Assembly: GCA_016784355.1 (NCBI GenBank)
Contig: JADHUV010000008.1
Coordinates: 17,774 to 81,773 of the forward strand
DNA from: Nitrospira sp.
GTDB taxonomy: Bacteria; Nitrospirota; Thermodesulfovibrionia; UBA6902
DNA: 64,000 nucleotides
Reading direction: 5' to 3'
A program made the translations under genes and the position numbers. Below, one piece after another: positions 26,431-32,555 of the stretch; the first letter of the stretch is position 1, and each line of letters starts with the position of its first letter. The notes under the pieces were generated by a model. The model made no database searches. It was not told where the DNA came from and saw nothing but the letters and a program-made list of their open reading frames with translations.

Positions 26431-27275
26431 CCAGGATATCTGTTCAGGATGTATTTTATAGATATGCTGATGGTACGGACGCACTTGCGGATATTAATCT
26501 AAATATCAGCAGGGGTGCATTTGTCGGACTGCTGGGTGCAAATGGCTCGGGAAAGACAACGCTCCTGAGGACGATGGACGGCCTGATTAAATGTTCTTCC
26601 GGTACAGTCCTGCTTGATGGTCAGGATATACGCAAGTTGACTCCTAAGGAGATTTACAGCAAGGTCGGTCTTGTATTTCAGAGTCCTGATGATCAGCTCT
26701 TTGCACCAACTTTATTTGAGGATGTCGCCTTCGGACCCTTGAATATGGGCTTAAGTCCGGCAGATGTAGAGTGCAGGGTTTTGCAGGCCCTGGAGGATGT
26801 CGAGTTAAGCGGTCTGCAGAAGAAAAATGTTCATAACCTCAGTTACGGTCAGCGGAAGCGGGCATGTATAGCAGGTCTGCTTGCAATGGGGCATGAGGTG
26901 CTTTTACTGGATGAGCCCACGGCCGGGCTTGATCCTATGGGAGAGTACCGTATGATGCGGCTTCTGCAAAAGCTGAATAAAGAAAGCGGGGTAACGATCG
27001 TTATGGCAACTCATAGTGTTGATCTCGTGCCTGTATTTCTGGATGAGCTTTCTATACTGAGCAAAGGCAGGATTACACGCGGCGGAACACCTGAAGAGGT
27101 CTTTGATGCGCCCGATGATATGGCAGATGTAAAGCTTCGGCTGCCTCATATAGCCGAGCTTATATATAAATTGAAGCACGAGGATAAGATGGATTTTGAG
27201 CGAGTACCCCTCACCATTGGTGAGGCCAGACGGGAGATCTTAAGATCTCTCGAATCTTCATTGAAAAGGAGGTGA
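26418..27275 (+). CDS. cbiO: Cobalt ECF transporter ATP-binding protein CbiO
   Basis: 285 residues from ATG 26418 (MDSVARISVQDV); an ATG five codons upstream is also open. Walker A GANGSGKTT, Q-loop FQSPDDQLFAPT with the DDQ typical of ECF ATPases, signature LSYGQRKR, Walker B LLLDEPTAGLDP and the switch His ATHS are all intact. It powers cobalt import. Its last codons contain the AGGAGGTG ribosome site of the downstream peptide gene. Confidence 0.95.
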   Translation: MDSVARISVQDVFYRYADGTDALADINLNISRGAFVGLLGANGSGKTTLLRTMDGLIKCSSGTVLLDGQDIRKLTPKEIYSKVGLVFQSPDDQLFAPTLFEDVAFGPLNMGLSPADVECRVLQALEDVELSGLQKKNVHNLSYGQRKRACIAGLLAMGHEVLLLDEPTAGLDPMGEYRMMRLLQKLNKESGVTIVMATHSVDLVPVFLDELSILSKGRITRGGTPEEVFDAPDDMADVKLRLPHIAELIYKLKHEDKMDFERVPLTIGEARREILRSLESSLKRR

Positions 27276-27279
27276 CATC

Positions 27280-27420
27280 TTGAAAAAAGTTGCAAAGGTT
27301 GAAAAAAAGGTGGCTACCAAAAGCGCTATCTCCTACCACATGAAATGTGCCAAGACTGCAAACGGTCTTACTCATTTTGTGATGTATGGTGATGTGCCGA
27401 AGAAGAAAATGCCTCTTTGA
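27280..27420 (+). CDS. cbpA: Short peptide, probable RiPP precursor (CbpA-like)
   Basis: 46 codons from TTG 27280, preceded at ideal spacing by AGGAGGTG. The peptide is very basic at the N-terminus (KKVAKVEKKVATK), then ISYHMKCAKTANGLTHFVMYGDVP and a basic tail KKKMPL; it has a single Cys (23). It lies between cbiO and a radical SAM/SPASM enzyme, the usual position of a substrate for peptide maturation. I recall a radical SAM/peptide pair named CbpA/CbpB associated with cobalt genes; the match is by context and from memory, not by alignment. Too short for most gene callers. Confidence 0.7.
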   Translation: MKKVAKVEKKVATKSAISYHMKCAKTANGLTHFVMYGDVPKKKMPL

Positions 27421-27434
27421 TCAATGGAGACACA

Positions 27435-27461
27435 GGGTCGGGCGGTATTGCCCGTCCGGCC
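27435..27461 (+). other. Stable hairpin between the peptide gene and its radical SAM gene
   Basis: CGGGC (27439-27443) pairs with GCCCG (27450-27454) and the stem extends imperfectly into flanking GGG/TCC. No T-tract follows, so it is not a classical terminator. It may protect or separate the peptide message from the maturase message. The remaining 150 nt before 27609 show no ORF. Confidence 0.4.
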
Positions 27462-27608
27462 CGCCTTCTTACAGAGCGTAGCGATTGACGGGTGATGTGT
27501 GATGAGTCAGCGTCAGGAAAAAGCTAATGCTGCTCTTCAGGCCTAACCCGTTACTTGTAACTGTAAAAAAACAGCAGTACATTAAATGAAAAGGAGACTA
27601 TAGAAAGA

Positions 27609-28970
27609 ATGAGTTCCAAAAGTAAGAGCAGTAACGACAAGAATAATACAGGAAGAGGTCTTACATTTTCCAACGTAGATGAAAACTGGAAGTTGGCCCT
27701 TGATCCCGAAAATATTTTCTGGAGCATCCTGCCCAAGAACGACGGCGAGTTTATGCTTCCTGCAGACCTGATTGATCTTTATAAGAAAGAGATGGATCAC
27801 TTAAATAAGAAGATGCATGACTTCAGGTTTAATGAACCGTTGAACTGTGTCTACATTGACCCTACCGACAGGTGCAATGCAAACTGCCCGTACTGCTACA
27901 TCCCGTCAAAGATCCGGACAGATGGTACCCAGATGACCTGGGAGCAGCTTGATCTGGCTTTGAGCAAGGTGGCGGATCATTTCAAAGATGTTAAGAAAAA
28001 GCCGGTTATTGTTTATCATGCGGCAGAGCCTCTGATGGTCAAGGATCTTCTTTTTAAGAGTATCAAAAAATATCATAAGAAGATGCTTTTTGGTATTCAG
28101 ACCAATGCCCTCCTGCTTGAAAGAGAAGATGTGGATTTCATCAAGAAATACCGCGTGGGTATCGGCATCTCTTTGGATGCTGCTACAGCAGTTGATAATA
28201 ATAAATCACGCGTATCCCGTGACGGCGGCGGTAATTACAAAAAAGCTGTTCAGGCAATTGACTGGTTTAAAAATTATCCAGGCCTGAATGTTATCTGTAC
28301 CGTGACCAATCTGAATGTTACCAAGCTTTCGCAGTTGGTGAAATTTCTTCACAAAAAAGAAGTGCCGATGGTTCTGCTGAATCCTGTACGTCTGACTCAA
28401 AAGCGTACCGACAAGCTTAAGGCTGAAGATTCGGAGTATGCAGAGAATCTTATCAAGGCGGTCAACACTTCTATGGAGCTTACCAGGAAGACAGGCAGGC
28501 AGATCGTGATCGGCAATTTCGCAAATGTACTGCTTGCGATTATCTCTCCCACAGCCAGAAGGATGATGTGTGATATCTCTCCCTGCGGCGGCGGTCGGAC
28601 ATTCCTTACGGTAACTGCTGATGGAGCCATGGTTCCCTGTGGTGAGTTTATCGGGTTTAAGGAATTCTCCGGTGGTAATATTTACAAGACTTCTATTGAA
28701 ACAGCTATGAACTCCAAGCCGTTTAAAGAGATCAGGGCCAGAATGGTAGAAAATATCGATGAGTGCGATGTCTGTGATTTTAGACATATATGCGGCTCAC
28801 CCTGTCCGGCAGAGATGTACGGAAGGGGAGATATAAATAAAAAGGCCGTGTTCTGTGATTTTTATAAAGAGATTATAAAATATGCCTTTAAGATGATCGC
28901 TGAGGATAATGTGAAGTATCTCCTGCGTGACGATTCTTTGGAGCAGATGCAGTATGAGTATCAGTATTAA
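27609..28970 (+). CDS. cbpB: Radical SAM/SPASM peptide-modifying enzyme (CbpB-like)
   Basis: 453 residues. The 4Fe-4S motif CNANCPYC (Cys 89, 93, 96) follows the DPTDR strand, the usual start of the radical SAM barrel. A C-terminal Cys-rich SPASM-type region has CDISPCGGGRTFLTVTADG, MVPCGEF, then CDVCDFRHICGSPCPAEM and FCDFY, ligands for auxiliary Fe-S clusters. Enzymes of this plan install crosslinks or other changes in ribosomal peptides. The 46-residue peptide just upstream is the likely substrate. A terminator follows at 29006-29040. Confidence 0.88.
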   Translation: MSSKSKSSNDKNNTGRGLTFSNVDENWKLALDPENIFWSILPKNDGEFMLPADLIDLYKKEMDHLNKKMHDFRFNEPLNCVYIDPTDRCNANCPYCYIPSKIRTDGTQMTWEQLDLALSKVADHFKDVKKKPVIVYHAAEPLMVKDLLFKSIKKYHKKMLFGIQTNALLLEREDVDFIKKYRVGIGISLDAATAVDNNKSRVSRDGGGNYKKAVQAIDWFKNYPGLNVICTVTNLNVTKLSQLVKFLHKKEVPMVLLNPVRLTQKRTDKLKAEDSEYAENLIKAVNTSMELTRKTGRQIVIGNFANVLLAIISPTARRMMCDISPCGGGRTFLTVTADGAMVPCGEFIGFKEFSGGNIYKTSIETAMNSKPFKEIRARMVENIDECDVCDFRHICGSPCPAEMYGRGDINKKAVFCDFYKEIIKYAFKMIAEDNVKYLLRDDSLEQMQYEYQY

Positions 28971-29005
28971 AGAAACCGTAAGCAGTTGTTAGTCTTAAAT
29001 TAAAG

Positions 29006-29040
29006 CATCCTCTCCCTTTGGGGAGGGGATGTCATTTTTT
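29006..29040 (+). terminator. Terminator between cbpB and cbiD
   Basis: CATCCTCTCCC pairs with GGGAGGGGATG around TTTG, 11 bp including one wobble, followed by a TCATTTTTT tract that ends one base before the cbiD ATG. The 3' arm contains the only GGAGG-like ribosome site available to cbiD. Confidence 0.75.
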
Positions 29041-29041
29041 A

Positions 29042-30136
29042 ATGAGAGAAAAGAAAAAACTCAGATCAGGATATACAACTGGAGCGTGTGCCGCCGCGGC
29101 TGCAAAGGCAGCGTCCATGCTTGCTATTGGGCATATCTCTAGCGTTACGTCCATTGATATTCCTTTTCCCGATGGAAGCCGCCACGAATTTCATATACAT
29201 GCATCAGGTCTGAATAGAGATGGCCGCTCCGCCTGGGCTTCTGTAATTAAGGATGCCGGAGATGATCCTGATATCACGAACGGGGCCGAGATAAGGGCGG
29301 ATGCTGTAATGATTGAAAGTGCAGGACTCTTGATAAAGGGCGGTAAGGGTGTAGGCACTGTAACGAAACCGGGTCTGGCGATAGCACCCGGAGAACCTGC
29401 TATAAATCCTATACCACGAAAGATGATCGCGGCAGCAATTGCAGAAGTTGCTGGCCCTGGATCTCCCGGAGCTGATATAGCAGGAATTGAAATAACCATT
29501 TCCGTAGCTGATGGTGAAAGACTTGCCGAGAAAACCCTGAACAGACGCTTAGGCATCATCGGCGGGATCTCGATTTTAGGTTCCACAGGCATTGTAAAGC
29601 CTGTCTCTACGGAGGCCTGGACTGCCACAATTACTTCTTCGATGGATGTAGCAAAGGCCGCGGGCTTAAGTGAAATCGTAGTATCTGCCGGCCGTGCTTC
29701 AGAGCGCGCTCATATGGAAAAGTTTCATATGCCGGAGGAGGCCTATGTGCTTATGGGTGATTACCTTGAGTACTCTATAAAGGATGCAGTGAAGCATGGT
29801 TTTAAGAAAATTCATCTTTGCGCTCAGTGGGCAAAAATGGTGAAGATCGCAATGGCTACTCCGCAGACACATGTAAGGTTCGGGGCTATAGATATTGCAC
29901 AGGCTGTGGAATTTTTCAATTTAAATGGTATTGCAGTACCGCGTGACCGGGAGTTTAATACTGCCCGCGAGATATTTGATTTTATCCGGGCCGGAAATAC
30001 AGGGCCTGATCTGGACGCACCCCTGCAAGCCGCCTGCACAGCGGCAAAGTTGTATGCTGAGCAGATAGCAGAAAAGGTTACAGTGCAGACGTATCTTGTT
30101 TCTTATGACAATAAAATAATTATGCAGAGCAATTAA
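29042..30136 (+). CDS. cbiD: Cobalt-precorrin-5B C1-methyltransferase
   Basis: 364 residues from ATG 29042 (MREKKKLRSGYTTG); the frame opens 8 codons earlier at a TTG inside the terminator loop. SGYTTGACAAAAAKAA, GGKGVGTVTKPGL, GGISILGSTGIVKPVS and GRASERAH are CbiD landmarks. It methylates C1 in the anaerobic pathway, a step absent from the aerobic route, which marks the pathway type. Its last 85 bases are found again, decayed, at 31889. Confidence 0.95.
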   Translation: MREKKKLRSGYTTGACAAAAAKAASMLAIGHISSVTSIDIPFPDGSRHEFHIHASGLNRDGRSAWASVIKDAGDDPDITNGAEIRADAVMIESAGLLIKGGKGVGTVTKPGLAIAPGEPAINPIPRKMIAAAIAEVAGPGSPGADIAGIEITISVADGERLAEKTLNRRLGIIGGISILGSTGIVKPVSTEAWTATITSSMDVAKAAGLSEIVVSAGRASERAHMEKFHMPEEAYVLMGDYLEYSIKDAVKHGFKKIHLCAQWAKMVKIAMATPQTHVRFGAIDIAQAVEFFNLNGIAVPRDREFNTAREIFDFIRAGNTGPDLDAPLQAACTAAKLYAEQIAEKVTVQTYLVSYDNKIIMQSN

Positions 30137-30174
30137 AGCGCTGCCCGCACTTACTCTGCGTGCCCGTCAACCTT
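30052..30174. repeat. Left copy of the duplicated cbiD/peroxiredoxin 3' junction
   Basis: Holds the intact end of cbiD up to its stop and then about 38 bases matching the reverse complement of the peroxiredoxin 3' end. On the minus strand that part reads LKVDGHAE, a stop codon, then RAAL, so it is a dead copy. The right copy is at 31889-31996. Confidence 0.75.
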
Positions 30175-30183
30175 GAGATCCGA

Positions 30184-30270
30184 TGTCAATAGTGGACAGC
30201 AATTCACTCACGTCGACAACCTCTTTTCATAGAACTGTTTTTCATAAACAGCTGAAGATATATATCCCAA
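30184..30270 (-). pseudogene. IS3-family transposase C-terminal remnant with one terminal repeat
   Basis: The minus strand encodes LGYISSAVYEKQFYEKRLST and a stop at 30208, then runs into TGGACA, an IS3-type terminus. Similar in protein and DNA to the remnant at 10837. The rest of the element is gone. Confidence 0.6.
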
Positions 30271-30338
30271 CCGCCTTTTTCACCCAGTTGGTTAATGTTG
30301 ATGGAGCCATTTGACCCCAGCCAATGAAAACACCACAT

Positions 30339-30416
30339 GTCATTCCCCGACGTGATCGGGGAATCCAGTCTTTTCAGCTTTTTCCGGATGCCCGCTTAAG
30401 GACTGCGGGCATGACA
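30339..30416. repeat. REP-like element with two hairpins
   Basis: Bounded by TGTCAT and ATGACA. Contains ATTCCCCGA pairing with TCGGGGAAT (30342-30364) and ATGCCCGC pairing with GCGGGCAT (30388-30412). Confidence 0.7.
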
Positions 30417-30581
30417 ACTGAAGGGAACTTAATTTTGAGACAGGTTCTAGTAAAAAATGGGTTGCTTTATTTGTTATGGCTTATCTTTTGCGTAATGCGT
30501 AGACCCGACACCGCCCGTTTGAGTAATTTGGTGCTTTTCTTTTGGGGGTGCAGCGGGAATCCCCCTGCTTTGCTTTAAGTC

Positions 30582-30637
30582 TGTCATGCCCGAAGTTCTT
30601 AATCGGGCATCCATGGTTCGACAGGCTCACCATGACA
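30582..30637. repeat. REP-like element
   Basis: Same TGTCAT...ATGACA ends as 30339-30416, with ATGCCCGA pairing with TCGGGCAT inside. Confidence 0.6.
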
Positions 30638-30665
30638 TATGTAACCCTCAGTCCTTCGGCATATA

Positions 30666-30984
30666 ATGGGTGCTGTCAAAGCTCCATTAGAATATGCGGG
30701 ATCATATTATCATAATACCTCAAGAGGTAACGAAAGAAAGAGCATCTATAGAAGCAATAAAGATAGAGAGCAGTTTCTCTCATATCTAAAGTCCGCTTAC
30801 CTGAAATATGGGGCACTCATTTTGCATAAATATAGTGATAAACGGCTAAAGGAAATAGGGGGAATACTTCAGCATTGGCGAGTCTGCGGTATCAGAGGCA
30901 AGCAGACAATTCAGTATTAATTTGAAAAAGAATAAAAAGCTGCGAGGAACAGTAGAAGTGATTTGCAAACAATTAAATTACTGA
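30666..30984 (+). pseudogene. REP-associated tyrosine transposase (RAYT/Y1) remnant
   Basis: The N-terminus LEYAGSYYHNTSRGNERKSIYRSNKDREQFLSYL is typical of RAYT proteins. After KYGALI the sequence jumps to RLKEIGG, part of the C-terminal helix-turn-helix, so the middle with the HUH and catalytic Tyr region is deleted. A frameshift near 30868 then moves the homologous frame (FSIGESAVSEASRQFS, LKKNKKLRG) by one, ending at the TGA at 30982. It cannot be active. It is flanked by the inverted repeat described separately. Confidence 0.8.
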
Positions 30985-31007
30985 AGAATGGAGCTTTGAC
31001 ACCACCC
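30668..31007. repeat. Inverted repeat bracketing the RAYT remnant
   Basis: GGGTGCTGTCAAAGCTCCAT begins at 30668; its reverse complement with one mismatch ends at 31007 and again at 31050. The left arm lies inside the first codons of the remnant ORF. Confidence 0.75.
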
Positions 31008-31050
31008 GCAAACAATTAAATTACTGAAGAATGGAGCTTTGACACCACCC
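30965..31050. repeat. Perfect 43-bp tandem duplication
   Basis: Two identical 43-base units (30965-31007 and 31008-31050) covering the end of the RAYT remnant and the right inverted-repeat arm. Confidence 0.9.
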
Positions 31051-31100
31051 GCTAGTTAATTCATTGACATTAACTAATGTGATACTTTAGTATTACAATT

Positions 31101-31358
31101 ATGAAAACAGAATTAGTGACAACACTAAAAAGACAGGCAACAAAAATACTTTCTGAGCTACATGAAACGAAAGAAACAGTATTAATTACTGAGCACGGAA
31201 GGCCTTCTGCTTACCTGGTGGATGCAGATGCATATGAGATGATGGAAAATCGTATGAAGATCCTGGAAGGTATAGCAAGGGGTGAGCTGGCTATATTGGA
31301 AAATCGAGTTATAAAGCATTCCGATGCGAAGAAAATTATGAATAAATGGCTCGGTTGA
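31101..31358 (+). CDS. Type II antitoxin, Phd/YefM family
   Basis: 85 residues. TLKRQATKILSELHETKETVLITEHGRPSAYLVDADAYEMM is the DNA-binding N-terminal fold of Phd/YefM antitoxins; the C-terminal part would wrap the toxin. A promoter-like TTGACA (31064) with TACTTT/TATTAC downstream lies just ahead. It overlaps the toxin gene by 13 nt, the usual coupling. It sits in the island of mobile-element debris. Confidence 0.88.
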   Translation: MKTELVTTLKRQATKILSELHETKETVLITEHGRPSAYLVDADAYEMMENRMKILEGIARGELAILENRVIKHSDAKKIMNKWLG

Positions 31359-31669
31359 TTTGGTCGGAGTCGGCACTTTCAGATCTTGATGAAATAGCGG
31401 AGTATATTGCATTAGATGATCTGAGTGCAGCAAAAAAGCTAGTTCAAACGATCTTCCAAAAGCTTGAACGCCTAGAGCAGCATCCTCAGTCAGGTCGCAG
31501 GCTTCCTGAGCTTAAGAAGACCTCATATCGAGAAGTGATAGCTAATCCCTGTCGAATTATTTACAGAGTAGACAAAAAAGACATATATATATTGCATGTC
31601 ATACGTGGGGAGAGCCAACTCAGGAAGTATATGCTGGAAGAAAGAGACAAAAAAACAAAGAAGAAATAA
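31346..31669 (+). CDS. Type II toxin, ParE/RelE family
   Basis: 107 residues. IWSESALSDLDEIAEYIA, LERLEQHPQSGRRLPEL, YREVIANPCRIIYRVD and IYILHVIRGESQL are classic ParE-superfamily segments. ParE members poison gyrase and RelE members cleave mRNA at the ribosome; ParE is favoured by sequence, but the target cannot be decided. The C-terminus is Lys-rich. Confidence 0.88.
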   Translation: MARLIWSESALSDLDEIAEYIALDDLSAAKKLVQTIFQKLERLEQHPQSGRRLPELKKTSYREVIANPCRIIYRVDKKDIYILHVIRGESQLRKYMLEERDKKTKKK

Positions 31670-31888
31670 ATCATACTCAACCTGCATTTTCGCTTCTTAT
31701 TCCCATTTCACAATAAATCCAACTTCCTGTTTGCGGGTGACATAACTCACTAAAAGAGAATATCGAATAATGAACAAGGAATTTCGAATGTCGAACTTAT
31801 TTGTTTCTTCGTAATCCGTCAATCGCTATTCGTGAGTTGTCACTTTCTTTTATGCAGTGGCGTCAGTCTATGCATCACCACCCAGCTA
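31670..31888. other. Non-coding spacer between toxin and junction copy
   Basis: No credible ORF. Around 31762-31797 there is an ATCGAATAATGAA...TTTCGAATGTCGAA stretch with repeated TCGAA, which looks like a dispersed short repeat. Nothing else is recognised. Confidence 0.4.
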
Positions 31889-31996
31889 TATGCTGAGCAG
31901 ATAGCTGGTAGACGTATCTTGTCTCTTATGATGGCAAAATATTTATGCAGAGTACTTAAAGCGCTGCAAGGACCTCTTCAGCATGGCCGTCGACTT
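31889..31996. repeat. Right copy of the duplicated cbiD/peroxiredoxin 3' junction
   Basis: Starts TATGCTGAGCAGATAG like cbiD at 30052, has a deletion of about 15 bases, then GACGTATCTTGT.TCTTATGA and TTATGCAGAG.A.TTAAAGCGCTGC. The cbiD part is dead; the following bases are the true 3' end of the peroxiredoxin gene. In both copies TTAA holds the two converging stop codons. Confidence 0.75.
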
Positions 31997-32408
31997 TTAC
32001 CTTGCTGAATATTTTTTTTATCTTTCCCATTTCATTTATTATGAAAGTACTGCGCTCGATTCCCATGACCTTGCGTCCGTACATATTTTTTTCTTTCAGA
32101 ACATCATATTTTTTGCAGACGGTCTGATCTTCATCTGAAAGCAGAATGAATTTAATGCCCAGCGCTTCCCTGAATTTAAGGTGGGACTTAAGGCCGTCTT
32201 TGCTGATACCAACAATAAGGGTGTTTTTCTTCTTGAATGAGTTAAGCTTCGAACCGAAGCCTTCTGCCTCCTTGATTCAACCGGAGGTGTTGTCTTTTGG
32301 GTAAAAATATAGAACAATGTTCGTGCCTGTCTTTTTACTTAATTCGAAAACAGTACCGTCATCTGAGGGCAGTGTGAAATCCGGGGCCTTATCACCTTCT
32401 TTAAGCAT
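31956..32408 (-). CDS. bcp: Selenocysteine-containing peroxiredoxin (Bcp/PrxQ family), in-frame UGA
   Basis: 150 codons including one internal TGA (32279-32277, codon 44). Reading it as selenocysteine gives a full-length Bcp: MLKEGDKAPDFTLPSDDG, YFYPKDNTSG-U-IKEAEGF, LIVGISKD, LSDEDQTVCKKYDV, IERSTFIINEMGKI, VDGHAEEVLAAL. The UGA is exactly at the peroxidatic Cys of the PKDxTxGC motif. GGAGGAATT precedes the ATG. A bacterial SECIS-like hairpin follows the UGA. The Bcp resolving Cys five residues on is replaced (Glu); Cys 98 may resolve instead. Gene callers will split it. It converges on cbiD debris. Confidence 0.88.
32244..32279 (-). promoter_or_regulatory. bSECIS element of the peroxiredoxin gene
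   Basis: AGGCTTC pairs with GAAGCTT (32262-32244) around a GGTTC loop that begins 22 nt after the UGA. The stem closes with one G-U pair. Loop position and the leading GG resemble the E. coli fdhF element (GGUCU loop, 18 nt after the UGA). Confidence 0.75.
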
Positions 32409-32535
32409 CTTAATTCCTCCATTTTAGTAGATAGATTGTACTATATGAATACCATATTTTTTGTTATGAAGCAAAATTCTAATCTCCCATGAACAGTATT
32501 TATGGGCAAATTTCCGATGAAATTTCCAACTCTGG

Positions 32536-32541
32536 TATAAT
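32536..32541 (+). promoter_or_regulatory. Extended -10 promoter of the cbiE/T gene, near-leaderless
   Basis: TGGTATAAT gives an extended -10 with a perfect hexamer. The ATG is only 14 nt after it, so the expected leader is under 10 nt, and no ribosome site is present. The -35 is weak (TTCCGA). Confidence 0.5.
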
Positions 32542-32555
32542 ATACGGTCTTAGAT

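Noticed and set aside
27280..27420. Idea that the short ORF is merely a cbiO 3' UTR
   Set aside because: Ideal ribosome-site spacing, an uninterrupted 46-codon frame and the adjacent SPASM enzyme make a peptide gene more likely.
30324..30578. 84-residue plus-strand ORF
   Set aside because: Runs through REP-like hairpins and looks like non-coding repeat DNA.
30965..31050. CRISPR-like direct repeat
   Set aside because: Only two adjacent 43-bp copies with no spacer; a tandem duplication of the RAYT end.
32096..32317. 73-residue minus-strand ORF inside the peroxiredoxin region
   Set aside because: Shifted frame within the selenocysteine peroxiredoxin; the other frame carries clear Bcp homology on both sides of the TGA.
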